64,000 nt of DNA, from contig NZ_ASJA01000013.1 in the NCBI RefSeq assembly GCF_000412185.1, positions 32,319-96,318 on the forward strand, read 5' to 3'. This stretch comes from Euryhalocaulis caribicus. Its GTDB lineage: Bacteria; Pseudomonadota; Alphaproteobacteria; Caulobacterales; Maricaulaceae. Every line of letters begins with the position of its first letter. Position 1 is the stretch's first letter. Shown one piece after another: positions 8,430-17,132 of this stretch. A program made the translations under genes and the position numbers. The notes beneath the pieces were generated by a model that saw only the letters and a list, made by a program, of their open reading frames with translations, searched no databases and was not told where the DNA came from.

Positions 8430-9404
8430 ATGCCGCATGACGCCGCTCAAGCCGGCGGTCCCGGGCGCCTGCCGCCCGCCGAGTCCGCCAGGATCACCCG
8501 CACCGTCGCCCGCCTTTCGGTGGCGACCGCGGTGGTTCTGACGATTTTGAAAATCGTCGCCTGGGTGATGTCGGATTCCGTGGCGCTGCTGTCCTCGCTG
8601 GCCGATTCGGCGCTGGACCTCACCGCCTCTCTGGTGACGCTGTTCGCGGTCGGTTACGCCGCCACGCCGCCCGATGCGGAACACCGCTTCGGTCACGGCA
8701 AGGCGGAAGGGTTCGCTTCCCTGTTCCAGGCCATGCTGGTGCTGATCTCCGCCACGCTGGTGGCGCGGGAGGGCGTGGTGCGCCTGATTGACCCTGAACC
8801 GATACAGCGGTCCGGCGTGGCGCTGGGCGTCATGGTCATTTCCATCCTGCTTACCACCGTCCTTGTCCGGGCACAGGCGCGGGCCGTCGCGAAAACCGGC
8901 TCCGTCGCGGTGGCCGGCGACCGGGCGCATTATATGAGCGACCTTCTGGCGAACGCGGCGGTGATCGCGGGCGTCGCCGTGGCGGCGTTCACCGGCTTTG
9001 AGCGGGCGGACGCTCTGGCCGGCCTCGCCGTGGCGCTCTGGCTCGGCTGGGCGGCGTTCGAGGTGTTCCGGGGCTCCTGGGACCTACTGATGGACCGGGA
9101 GCTGCCCGATGCCGACCGCGCGCGCATTCTGGAGCTGGCGGCCGATGACGACCGCCTGCTGGGCGTGCATCAGCTGCGAACCCGCGCCATGGGGCCGGGC
9201 GTTCAGATCCAGTTTCATGCCGATCTGGACCCGAACCTGTCGCTGGAGGCCGCGCACGCCATCATCGTCGCCGCGGAACGCCGCATCATGGCGGAATATC
9301 CCGCCGCCGACGTGCTGATTCACGCCGACCCCAAGGGCCGGGCCGAACCGCACGGGCCGGAAACGCTGCGCGCTCTGCCGGAAGATGCAGAAGAGGGCGC
9401 TTAA
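8430..9404 (+). CDS. Cation diffusion facilitator metal transporter (FieF-like)
   Basis: This is a protein of about 324 residues in the CDF family, which exports divalent metals (Zn, Fe, Mn or Cd) in exchange for protons. Six hydrophobic helices fill residues 30-215. The metal-site motif S-L-A-D-S-A-L-D is in helix II, H-R-F-G-H-G-K-A-E follows helix II, and D-R-A-H-Y-M-S-D is in helix V. The DxxxD and HxxxD geometry matches the FieF/YiiP subgroup. The C-terminal 90 residues form the cytosolic metallochaperone-like domain. An upstream GTG at 8394 is a possible alternative start. The metal is not predictable with confidence. Confidence 0.9.
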   Translation: MPHDAAQAGGPGRLPPAESARITRTVARLSVATAVVLTILKIVAWVMSDSVALLSSLADSALDLTASLVTLFAVGYAATPPDAEHRFGHGKAEGFASLFQAMLVLISATLVAREGVVRLIDPEPIQRSGVALGVMVISILLTTVLVRAQARAVAKTGSVAVAGDRAHYMSDLLANAAVIAGVAVAAFTGFERADALAGLAVALWLGWAAFEVFRGSWDLLMDRELPDADRARILELAADDDRLLGVHQLRTRAMGPGVQIQFHADLDPNLSLEAAHAIIVAAERRIMAEYPAADVLIHADPKGRAEPHGPETLRALPEDAEEGA

Positions 9405-9437
9405 AACCGCGGCCAAGCCGGTGTAAGCCTTGAATCC

Positions 9438-10106
9438 ATGCGCACGTTACATCACTGGACGCTCGACCCGCTCTGCCGTCAGGTTCGCCTGGCGCTGGGC
9501 GAGAAGAAGCTGGACTTCAAACTGGCCGACGAGACGCCGTGGAATCCGCGGCCGGAATTCCTGGCCGTCGATCCGGGCGGGCTTGGCCCGGTCCTGACGC
9601 GAGACGAGGCCACGCCCGTCATCGGCTCCCGCGCCATCCTGGAATATCTGGAGGAAGTCCATCCCGATCCCGCGCTCTACCCGGCCGATCTGGAGGCGCG
9701 GGCCGAATCCCGCCGCCTGATCGAGTGGTTCGACCGCAAGTTCGCCACCGAATGCGGCGCGGTGATCCTGCAGGAAAAAATCGTCAAGCGCGCCGCGGGC
9801 CTTGGCTCGCCCGACATGGAGGCGCTGCGCGGCGCCCGCGAGCGGGTGCGCTGGCACATGGATTACATGGCCTGGCTGCTGGAACAGCGGGACTGGCTCT
9901 CGGGTCCGAAAATGTCCCTGGCCGATCTTTGCGTCGCCGCGCACCTCTCCGTCACGGACTTTCTGGGGGAGGCCCCGTGGGATGATTTCGAGGGTGTGAA
10001 GGACTGGTACGTGAAGCTGAAATCGCGCCCGTGCTTCCGTCCGCTCCTGACCGACCGCGTCCCCGGCCTGACCGCCCCGCCGCATTACGCCGATCTGGAT
10101 TTCTAG
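9438..10106 (+). CDS. Glutathione S-transferase family protein
   Basis: This is a 222-residue soluble protein with the GST layout. The N-terminal thioredoxin-like domain (M-R-T-L-H-H-W-x-L-D-P-L-C-R-Q-V-R) includes an x-R-A-I-L-E-Y-L segment, where E-Y-L follows the glutathione-binding turn. The C-terminal helical domain includes a S-L-A-D-L-C-V-A-A-H stretch matching the conserved N-capping motif. The substrate is unknown. It starts 33 bases after the CDF gene and converges on the P450 gene. Confidence 0.88.
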   Translation: MRTLHHWTLDPLCRQVRLALGEKKLDFKLADETPWNPRPEFLAVDPGGLGPVLTRDEATPVIGSRAILEYLEEVHPDPALYPADLEARAESRRLIEWFDRKFATECGAVILQEKIVKRAAGLGSPDMEALRGARERVRWHMDYMAWLLEQRDWLSGPKMSLADLCVAAHLSVTDFLGEAPWDDFEGVKDWYVKLKSRPCFRPLLTDRVPGLTAPPHYADLDF

Positions 10107-10113
10107 AAAGCCT

Positions 10114-11478
10114 TCAACGCGGGCTGACAAAAAGCGGCATACCGCCTTTCGGGCGCAGCGTGATGCGCAGGACCGGGTGGAAGCGATGGTCCGGCTGTGG
10201 CGCGAAGCGGCAATCGCGGACAAGGCGGGCCAGAATCACCGCCGCCTCCATCATCGCGAAGCGCATCCCGATACAGATATGCGGCCCGCCGCCGAACGGA
10301 ATATAGGCGTAGCGGTCCCGCGCCTCGGTATTTTCGGGCAGAAAACGGTCCGGATCGAACCGGTTCGGGTCGTCCCACCATTTCACATGGCGGTGCAGCG
10401 GATAGATCAGGGCATTGACCATGTCGCCCGGGACCAGATGCTTGTCGGCGACCTCGAAGGGTTCGGTCACCATGCGCGCCGCCACCGGGGCGGGCGGAAA
10501 CAGGCGCATGCTCTCTTGCAGCACGCGATTATGCAGCGCCAGCCTGTCGATATCGTCGGCGGAGACGTCCGCCTCGCCGCATACGCTCCGCGCTTCTTCG
10601 GCCAGCCGGTCCTGAAGCTCCGGCAGGCGCGCGAGGATCCCCAGCGTCCATGTCAGGGCCAGCGCCGTGGTCTCGTGCCCGGCGGCCACGAAAGTCAGCA
10701 GATTATCCACCAGCTCCGTCTCGGTCAGGCGCTCGCCGGTTTTGGGATCCGTGGCGCGCAAGAGCTGCCCGCTCAGCGTGTCGCTCGGCTCCTCTCGCGC
10801 CGCCTGCCGCCGCACATTCTCCCGTACGGCCGCCCGCATCCGTTTTGCCGCGGCGATCCCCTTGCGGTTGGCCAGGCGGGAGGTCCAGAGCGGGGCGTCG
10901 AAAATATCCAGAACCCCGACATGGCCCTGCGTGGCGAGATACAGCGTGATGTCGTCCAGCACGTCCTGCGCGTCGAACTCTCCGCCATCCTCGAACAGCG
11001 CGGCGACGATGATGTCGAATGTGGCGTGCATCATCTCCGGCATCACGTCCTGCGCGCGATCCGCCGGGCCGGCCAGAAGACGGCCCGAAACGTCCCGCGC
11101 CGAATGCGCCATGGCGGGAACCAGCGATTCCAGCGACTGATGCCGGAAAGCGGGGGAGGCGGCGCGCCGCTGCGCCCGCCATTTCGGCCCGTCCGCCATG
11201 ATCAGGCCTTCGCCCAGCGCGGGCTCCAGCGTGCGGCGTTGCAAATCGTGCTTGATGACCTTGTCGGCCTGATCTTTCAGGATGATCCCGATCAGCGCCG
11301 GGTCGACGAGATTCATCACCGCCTTGCCGCGGAATTTCACGTAAGTGTAGCGCCCCTCATAAAGATGGCGCGGCCAGGTCTGGACCGGATTGTCCGCCAG
11401 CGCCGGAATGCCCCTGATCCAGCCCAGCGGCCGGTCGGGCGGGGTTATGGTTTCCGGATAATGCGGGTCTATGCCCAT
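10114..11478 (-). CDS. Cytochrome P450
   Basis: This is a 454-residue haem monooxygenase. The I-helix motif is A-A-G-H-E-T-T, the K-helix E-x-x-R is present as E-S-M-R, and the haem-binding loop is F-G-G-G-P-H-I-C402-I-G, with Cys402 as the thiolate ligand. Length is standard and there is no membrane anchor, so it is probably soluble and needs separate redox partners; none is adjacent. The substrate is unknown; fatty acids or terpenoids are common for this class. It is divergent from queG with 62 bases between the starts. Confidence 0.93.
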   Translation of the reverse strand: MGIDPHYPETITPPDRPLGWIRGIPALADNPVQTWPRHLYEGRYTYVKFRGKAVMNLVDPALIGIILKDQADKVIKHDLQRRTLEPALGEGLIMADGPKWRAQRRAASPAFRHQSLESLVPAMAHSARDVSGRLLAGPADRAQDVMPEMMHATFDIIVAALFEDGGEFDAQDVLDDITLYLATQGHVGVLDIFDAPLWTSRLANRKGIAAAKRMRAAVRENVRRQAAREEPSDTLSGQLLRATDPKTGERLTETELVDNLLTFVAAGHETTALALTWTLGILARLPELQDRLAEEARSVCGEADVSADDIDRLALHNRVLQESMRLFPPAPVAARMVTEPFEVADKHLVPGDMVNALIYPLHRHVKWWDDPNRFDPDRFLPENTEARDRYAYIPFGGGPHICIGMRFAMMEAAVILARLVRDCRFAPQPDHRFHPVLRITLRPKGGMPLFVSPR

Positions 11479-11540
11479 GGGGTGATCCTGACTGCGGTCC
11501 TGACGGTTCTATTAAACGCGGCATCGATTATCTTGCCCAT

Positions 11541-12683
11541 ATGACCAATGCGCCCCACGACAATGCGGTTTCGCCGGACGATCTGCGGCGCATGGCCGGC
11601 GAGGCCGGGTTCGACGCCGTGCGTTTCTGCCGCGCGGACGAGGACTGGGCGGCGGAGGCGCGGCTGAACGAATTCATCACGCTGCAGCGCCATGGCGAGA
11701 TGGGCTGGATGGAAACCACCGCCGCGCGGCGCGCGCGCCCCACCGCCATGTGGCCGGACGCCAGAAGCGCCATCGTTCTGGGCATGAATTACGGGCCGGA
11801 CAGCGACCCGATGGAAAGCCTGAAACAGCGCCGCCGCGCCACGATCAGCGTCTATGCCCGGAACGAGGATTATCACGACCTGGTCAAGAAGCGCCTGAAA
11901 CAGGTGGCGCGCCAGTTTGCCGACAAGAGCGGCGAAGAAGTGAAGGTCTTTGTCGATACGGCGCCGCTGATGGAAAAGCCGCTGGCGGCGAAATCCGGCC
12001 TCGGCTGGCAGGGCAAGCACACCAATCTGGTCAGCCGGGACTATGGCTCCTGGCTGTTTCTGGGCGTGATCCTGACCACGGCGGACCTTCCCGCCGACGA
12101 AGCGGGCGAGGATATTTGCGGCTCCTGCCGTCGCTGTCTGGATGTCTGCCCGACCGACGCGTTCCCCGCGCCTTACCAGCTGGATGCGCGGCGCTGCATA
12201 TCCTATCTGACGATCGAACATGCCGGCCCGATCCCGCGCGAATTTCGCGAAGCCATGGGCAACCGGATTTATGGCTGCGATGACTGCCTCGCCGTGTGCC
12301 CGTGGAACAAATATGCCCGCACGGCCCGGCAGAGCGCCTTCCACTCCCGCCCGGAGCTGACCGGCCCGCTGCTCAGCGAGCTGGCGGCGCTGGACGACGC
12401 CGCGTTCCGCGAGGTGTTTTCCAAGTCGCCCATCAAGCGGATCGGACGCGACCGTTTCGTGCGCAATGTGATGATCGCCGCCGGGAACTCCGGCGACCCG
12501 GACCTGATCGAGTCTGCACGGGCGCTTCTGGACGATGAAGCCCCGGTGGTGCGCGGCGCGGCGGTCTGGGCGCTGTCGCGGCTTCTGCCGGCGAACCGCT
12601 TCGCGGACCTTGCCGCGGCGCGCCTTCCCCGCGAAGGTGACGCCCAGGTTCGGGACGAATGGCGGGGCGGGGACGCGGCTTGA
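11541..12683 (+). CDS. queG: Epoxyqueuosine reductase
   Basis: This 380-residue enzyme catalyses the last step of queuosine synthesis in tRNA, reducing epoxyqueuosine with a cobalamin cofactor and two 4Fe-4S clusters. The ferredoxin-like cysteines are visible as C-G-S-C-R-R-C-L-D-V-C-P-T and C-D-D-C-L-A-V-C-P-W-N. The C-terminal part has HEAT-like helical repeats, as in the longer QueG form. Its stop overlaps the mtgA start (TGATG), so the two genes are co-translated although their functions are unrelated. Confidence 0.95.
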   Translation: MTNAPHDNAVSPDDLRRMAGEAGFDAVRFCRADEDWAAEARLNEFITLQRHGEMGWMETTAARRARPTAMWPDARSAIVLGMNYGPDSDPMESLKQRRRATISVYARNEDYHDLVKKRLKQVARQFADKSGEEVKVFVDTAPLMEKPLAAKSGLGWQGKHTNLVSRDYGSWLFLGVILTTADLPADEAGEDICGSCRRCLDVCPTDAFPAPYQLDARRCISYLTIEHAGPIPREFREAMGNRIYGCDDCLAVCPWNKYARTARQSAFHSRPELTGPLLSELAALDDAAFREVFSKSPIKRIGRDRFVRNVMIAAGNSGDPDLIESARALLDDEAPVVRGAAVWALSRLLPANRFADLAAARLPREGDAQVRDEWRGGDAA

Positions 12684-13396
12684 TGCAATCGACAGGGTTT
12701 TGGGCGGGCGCCGGGCGCTGGGCCGGACGCGCGGGGGTGGCGTTGCTCAGCCTGATCGCGCTGGGCATCGGCGTGTCTTTCCTGATGGTGGCGGTCTATC
12801 GCTTCGTTCCGCCGCCCGCCACGGCGCTGATGGCGTGGCGCGGGATACAGGGCGAAACAATCCGCTATCACTACGCGCCTCTGGAAGAGATTTCCCCTTA
12901 TCTGGCGCGCAGCGTCATCGGCGCGGAGGATTCCCGCTTCTGCCAGCATAACGGCTTCGATGTGGAGGCAATCCGCAAGGCGATCCGGGAGGCGGAGCAG
13001 GGCGCGCGTCTGCGCGGCGCCTCCACCCTGTCGCAGCAGACCGCGAAAAACGCCTTCCTGTGGCCCGGCCGCGACTGGGTCCGCAAGGGGGCGGAGGCGT
13101 GGTTCACCCTGTTGATCGAGACGGCCTGGCCCAAGCGCCGGATCATGGAAGTCTATCTGAATATCGCCGAATGGGGCGATGGCAATTTCGGCGCGGAAGC
13201 GGCCGCCCGCGCATGGTTCGGCAAGACCGCGGCGGACCTTTCCCCGCGTGAGGCGGCGATGCTGGCCGCGGTTCTGCCCAATCCGAACGAATGGCGGCTG
13301 GACCCGCCGGGACCGTATGTATCGGGCCGGGCGGGAACGCTGCAAAGCCGGGCCGGAACGGTGCGCGCGCAATCGCTGGACGCCTGCCTGTTCTAG
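12683..13396 (+). CDS. mtgA: Monofunctional biosynthetic peptidoglycan transglycosylase
   Basis: This 237-residue protein has one N-terminal membrane helix followed by a GT51 glycosyltransferase domain that polymerises lipid II into glycan strands. The catalytic motif appears as V-I-G-A-E-D-S-R-F, and the second and third motifs as G-A-S-T-L-S-Q-Q and R-R-I-M-E-V-Y-L-N. There is no transpeptidase domain, which distinguishes it from the PBP1A gene at 33966. I chose the ATG that overlaps the queG stop; an ATG 24 bases upstream is also in frame. Confidence 0.94.
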   Translation: MQSTGFWAGAGRWAGRAGVALLSLIALGIGVSFLMVAVYRFVPPPATALMAWRGIQGETIRYHYAPLEEISPYLARSVIGAEDSRFCQHNGFDVEAIRKAIREAEQGARLRGASTLSQQTAKNAFLWPGRDWVRKGAEAWFTLLIETAWPKRRIMEVYLNIAEWGDGNFGAEAAARAWFGKTAADLSPREAAMLAAVLPNPNEWRLDPPGPYVSGRAGTLQSRAGTVRAQSLDACLF

Positions 13397-13513
13397 CGGC
13401 GCGCCAAGGGGTGCGGCGCCGTTGCGCGGCCTCAGGCGCTTGCCGGATTCGCGCGGGCCGTGCTAACCGCTCCCTGACCTCAGAAATTATCCTTTCGACG
13501 GAGCAACAGGACG

Positions 13514-13759
13514 ATGGCGGCGGAAGATCACTACGTGCATGGCGAAATGGACGTCTCCCAGCACAACATGACCTATCGGGGCTTCATGGCCGCCTGTAAG
13601 TGGCTGTCCCTGATCATCGGCGCGCATATCGTGTTCTTCACTGTCTGGTTCGGCGTGGGCGCGGGTTTCATCGCCGCCGCCGCTTCGACGGTGATCATGG
13701 TGGTCGCGGGTTACTTCTTCATCAGATTTTTCTTTCCCCCGCCCTCTGACTCACACTAG
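13514..13759 (+). CDS. aa3-type cytochrome c oxidase subunit IV
   Basis: This is an 81-residue protein with a hydrophilic N-terminus (H-G-E-M-D-V-S-x-H-N-x-T-Y-x-G-F) and two closely spaced hydrophobic stretches. The N-terminal motif is typical of the small bacterial aa3 oxidase subunit IV found in alphaproteobacteria (COX4_pro_2). It is a small accessory subunit of the terminal oxidase and is often encoded apart from the main oxidase operon, as here. It sits 42 bases before pntAA, so it may share a transcript with the transhydrogenase genes. Confidence 0.85.
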   Translation: MAAEDHYVHGEMDVSQHNMTYRGFMAACKWLSLIIGAHIVFFTVWFGVGAGFIAAAASTVIMVVAGYFFIRFFFPPPSDSH

Positions 13760-13801
13760 GGTCTGACGCCTGACACGGGAGCAAGGGGTCCTGACAGGCG
13801 A

Positions 13802-14929
13802 ATGAAGATTGCGGTTTTCAAGGAAACACGGAACGCGGAGACTCGCGTCGCCGTCACCCCGGACACCATAAAAAAGCTGGCCGGCGCAGGCCATGAAATA
13901 CGGGTCGAAGCCGGGGCGGGCCTCGCCGCGGACTTCCCGGACGAGGCGTTCCGCGAAGCCGGCGCCTCCATCGCCGAAACCGCGCAACAGGCCGCCGCGG
14001 GCGTGGACGCCGTCTTCTGCGTGCGCCTGCCTGAAGGCGGGTCGCTTGCCGCCATTCCCGACAATGCCGCCCTGATCGGCCTCGTCGCCCCGCACGACAA
14101 TGGCGAGGAAATTCGGCAACTCGCCGCGCGCGGGGTGGAAGTCTTCGCCTGTGAATTCACGCCCCGCATCACGCGCGCGCAGTCCATGGACGCGCTGTCC
14201 TCACAGGCCAATCTCGCCGGCTACCGCGCGGTGCTCGAGGCCGCGCACGCCTATGGCCGCGCCTTTCCCATGATGATGACCGCGGCGGGCACCATTGCCC
14301 CGGCCCGGGTCTTCGTGATGGGGGCGGGCGTCGCCGGGCTTCAGGCCATCGCCACGGCCAAGCGCCTGGGCGCGCAGGTCAGCGCCACCGACGTGCGCCC
14401 GGCGGCGAAGGAACAGGTCGCCTCGCTGGGCGGCAAGTTCGTCGCGGTTGAGGACGAGGAATTCAAGGAAGCCGAGACAGCCGGCGGCTACGCCAAGGAA
14501 ATGAGCGACGAATACAAGGCCAAGCAGGCCAAGCTCGTCGCCGAGCACATCACCAAACAGGACGTGGTGATCACCACGGCGCTGATCCCCGGCCGCCCCG
14601 CGCCGCGCCTGATCGATGCGGAGATGGTCGCCAGCATGAAGCCCGGATCGGTCCTTGTGGATCTGGCGGTTGAGCGCGGCGGCAATATCGAGGGGGCGGA
14701 ACTGGACCGCATCGCGCAGAAGGACGGCAAGTCGATCATCGGCTACGCCAATCTGCCCGGCCGCCTGCCCGCCGACGCCTCCTCGCTCTACGCCAAGAAC
14801 CTCCTCGCCTTCCTGCCGCTGGTTACCGCCGAAGACGGGGCCTACGCCCCGGACTGGGATGATGAAATCGTCGCCGGCATGGTCCTGACCAAAGGCGGCG
14901 AGGCCGTGCATGACGCCGTAAAAGGATAG
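13802..14929 (+). CDS. pntAA: NAD(P) transhydrogenase subunit alpha 1 (soluble NAD-binding domain)
   Basis: This 375-residue protein is the cytosolic domain I of the proton-translocating transhydrogenase, which binds NAD(H). The N-terminus (K-I-A-V-F-K-E-T-R-N-A-E-x-R-V-A) and the Rossmann segment V-F-V-M-G-A-G-V-A-G-L-Q-A are the AlaDH/PNT family signatures. The enzyme is of the split three-subunit form usual in alphaproteobacteria. It couples proton flow to hydride transfer between NADH and NADP+, supplying NADPH. The next gene, pntAB, follows after 8 bases. Confidence 0.96.
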   Translation: MKIAVFKETRNAETRVAVTPDTIKKLAGAGHEIRVEAGAGLAADFPDEAFREAGASIAETAQQAAAGVDAVFCVRLPEGGSLAAIPDNAALIGLVAPHDNGEEIRQLAARGVEVFACEFTPRITRAQSMDALSSQANLAGYRAVLEAAHAYGRAFPMMMTAAGTIAPARVFVMGAGVAGLQAIATAKRLGAQVSATDVRPAAKEQVASLGGKFVAVEDEEFKEAETAGGYAKEMSDEYKAKQAKLVAEHITKQDVVITTALIPGRPAPRLIDAEMVASMKPGSVLVDLAVERGGNIEGAELDRIAQKDGKSIIGYANLPGRLPADASSLYAKNLLAFLPLVTAEDGAYAPDWDDEIVAGMVLTKGGEAVHDAVKG

Positions 14930-14937
14930 GGTTTCCC

Positions 14938-15246
14938 ATGGAACACGCCGCGATTGATCCGTTTATTTTCCGGCTGGCGATTTTCGTGCTGGCCGTGTTC
15001 GTCGGCTATTACGTGGTCTGGTCCGTCACCCCGGCGCTGCACACGCCGCTGATGGCCGTCACCAACGCCATTTCCAGCGTCATCATCGTCGGCGCCCTTC
15101 TGGCCGCCGCGGCTGGCGGGGCGAGCGGTGAGGCCGGCGTCTCCACCTGGCTGGGCGCGGTCGCCGTGCTGCTGGCCAGCGTGAACATCTTTGGCGGCTT
15201 CCTTGTCACCCAGCGCATGCTGGCGATGTACAAGAAGAAGTCGTGA
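14938..15246 (+). CDS. pntAB: NAD(P) transhydrogenase subunit alpha 2 (membrane domain)
   Basis: This 102-residue protein has three hydrophobic helices and forms the first part of the membrane domain II of the transhydrogenase. The region G-Y-Y-V-V-W-S-V-T-P-A-L-H-T-P-L-M-A and the following T-N-A-I-S-S segment are highly conserved in PntAB. In the usual gene order pntB would follow directly. Here two sulfotransferase genes intervene (15266-17096). Confidence 0.95.
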   Translation: MEHAAIDPFIFRLAIFVLAVFVGYYVVWSVTPALHTPLMAVTNAISSVIIVGALLAAAAGGASGEAGVSTWLGAVAVLLASVNIFGGFLVTQRMLAMYKKKS

Positions 15247-15265
15247 CGCCGGCGCGACACCCTTC

Positions 15266-16195
15266 GTGACCCAGGCTGCATCCACGCTCGAAACAGACGC
15301 GCCGCAGGCGGAAACGCAGATCGCGCTGCCGCCCTCGCCGCGCGGTCCGGAAGGCTTCCGCGCCGTGGCGCGGCGCACGGGCGTGACGATTTCCGGCGAC
15401 TGCGCGGTCGTCGCCTCCTATCCCCGCAGCGGCAACAAGATGACCCGCACCTTCCTGCATTTCTATGCGGGCAATCCCGACCCGGCGGCGCTGGAGCGCC
15501 TGCGCGCGGAGGAGGGGCGGTTTCTGGATTATCTGGGCCGGTTCAAGTCCGCGCTGGTCACGCCCAAGGGCCGCGTGCTCTGCCATCGCATCGCGCCGGA
15601 GGATTTGAAGGACATCGAGCTGATGGGCCGGCCCGGCGTACTGGCCAAGACGCATGCCCCGGACTGGCCGGAACGCTGCGTGCTGAAGCCCTTCGTCCAT
15701 ATCTATCTGGTCCGGCACCCGCTGGACGTTCTGGCTTCCTCGCTCAACTTTCTGTTCAGCCGTAAGCTGGCGGAGGGTTTCACCCACAGCGCGCCCAAAC
15801 CGCTGGATGCGTTGATTGAGAGTGGAGAGATCGCCGCCTATATCGACGACTTCATCGCGAAACAGGGCGTCGCGCATTTCACGTCCAGCTTCGGCTCATG
15901 GCTGGATCACGCGATGACTTGGCCGGATCGTGAAAGTGGCGCGCCGGTGGCCTGCCTGAAATATGAGGATGTCGTCGCCGACCCGGCGGGCCAGTACGCG
16001 CGGGCGTTCGCGGCGGCGGGCGCGCCTTTTGACGCTGCGCGCGCGGGCCGGGCGCTGGCGCTGGCCGACCAGTCGCGCGGGATCGAGCTGAAGCGCGGCG
16101 GCGGCTATCTGGGCGATGTCCTGACACCGGCGCAGAAAGCGGCTGCGAAAGACGTCTTCGGGCCTGCGCTGGACCGGTTCGGCTATGAGATCTGA
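15266..16195 (+). CDS. Sulfotransferase-domain protein, first of a tandem pair
   Basis: This is a protein of about 309 residues. The 5'-phosphosulfate loop appears as A-S-Y-P-R-S-G-N-K-M-T-R, and the 3'-phosphate loop as Y-L-V-R-H-P-L-D-V-L-A-S-S, with A-K-T-H between them. These are the PAPS-binding elements of cytosolic-type sulfotransferases, although the usual SGNT is SGNK here. I placed the start at a GTG 19 bases after pntAB; an ATG at 15191 inside pntAB is an alternative. It is clearly paralogous to the next gene along most of its length. The acceptor is unknown. Its location inside the pnt operon has no obvious functional reason. Confidence 0.82.
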   Translation: MTQAASTLETDAPQAETQIALPPSPRGPEGFRAVARRTGVTISGDCAVVASYPRSGNKMTRTFLHFYAGNPDPAALERLRAEEGRFLDYLGRFKSALVTPKGRVLCHRIAPEDLKDIELMGRPGVLAKTHAPDWPERCVLKPFVHIYLVRHPLDVLASSLNFLFSRKLAEGFTHSAPKPLDALIESGEIAAYIDDFIAKQGVAHFTSSFGSWLDHAMTWPDRESGAPVACLKYEDVVADPAGQYARAFAAAGAPFDAARAGRALALADQSRGIELKRGGGYLGDVLTPAQKAAAKDVFGPALDRFGYEI

Positions 16196-17096
16196 GACGA
16201 TGACCGCGCCCCGCCCGACCAAGGCCGCAAGCGACCGCGAGACGGCCGTGCTGTTTCCGGCCGCCAGCGCCGGCCCGGCGGGCTTCGAGGCCGCGCGTCG
16301 CGCGGCGGGCGCGGATATCTGCGGACGGGCCATCGCCGTCGCCTCCTATCCGCGCAGCGGCAACAAGATGACGCGCACTTTCCTGCGCGCCTACGCCCTG
16401 CACGTGCAGCCCGAATTCGACGTTGAAAATCACGACGACCCGGCGCGGCAGGCCTTCCTGAACGCCTATTTCGAGGCGGCGGTGAACCCGCGCGGAGAAG
16501 TGGTCTCCAGCGTGACCTCGGCGCGGGAACTGACCGATGTTTCCCTGTTCGGCCGCCGCCTTGTGATCGCCAAGACCCACGCCGCGCGCTGGCCGGGCAA
16601 GTGCGTGCTGGACCCGGTTTTCCGCCTCTATGTCGTCCGCCACCCGCTGGACGTGCTGGCCTCGTCCCTGAATTTCCTGATGCGGCGCAAGCGCGGCGGC
16701 GGCGCGCTGGACGCCCTGATCGCCAGCGGCGAGATCGCCGGCCATATCGACGACTTCATCGCGCGCCGGGGCGTGGCGCATTATCAGCGCCCGTTCGGCT
16801 CCTGGCTGGATCATGTCACGGGCTGGACCGATGCGGACGGCGAGGCGGCCTTCTGGCTGCGTTACGAGGACATCGTACGCGACCCCGTCGCCGAATATGG
16901 CCGCGTCTTCGCCGCCATGGACGCGCCGTTCGACCGGGCGGCGGCGCAAGCCGCGCTCGGCCCGGCGAATGCTGTTACCGAAATCGAGCTGGGGCGCGGC
17001 CGGGATTATCTCGGCGCTGTCCTTACCGAAGATCAGAAACAACGCGCGCGGGACGCCTTCGCCCCGGCGCTGGAGCGGTTCGGCTATGAGATCTGA
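16185..17096 (+). CDS. Sulfotransferase-domain protein, second of a tandem pair
   Basis: This is a protein of about 303 residues, paralogous to the preceding one. Shared blocks include A-S-Y-P-R-S-G-N-K-M-T-R-T-F-L, V-V-R-H-P-L-D-V-L-A-S-S-L-N-F-L, F-G-S-W-L-D-H and the C-terminal R-F-G-Y-E-I. The ATG overlaps the 3' end of the first copy by 11 bases; a second in-frame ATG at 16200, just after that stop, may be the real start. The middle third (about residues 70-120) has diverged from copy one. The pair looks like a tandem gene duplication. Acceptor and function are unknown; pntB follows 36 bases later. Confidence 0.82.
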   Translation: MRSETMTAPRPTKAASDRETAVLFPAASAGPAGFEAARRAAGADICGRAIAVASYPRSGNKMTRTFLRAYALHVQPEFDVENHDDPARQAFLNAYFEAAVNPRGEVVSSVTSARELTDVSLFGRRLVIAKTHAARWPGKCVLDPVFRLYVVRHPLDVLASSLNFLMRRKRGGGALDALIASGEIAGHIDDFIARRGVAHYQRPFGSWLDHVTGWTDADGEAAFWLRYEDIVRDPVAEYGRVFAAMDAPFDRAAAQAALGPANAVTEIELGRGRDYLGAVLTEDQKQRARDAFAPALERFGYEI

Positions 17097-17132
17097 AACC
17101 GCGCATTTCCCGCCGCAGGAAAAGGGCCTGTC

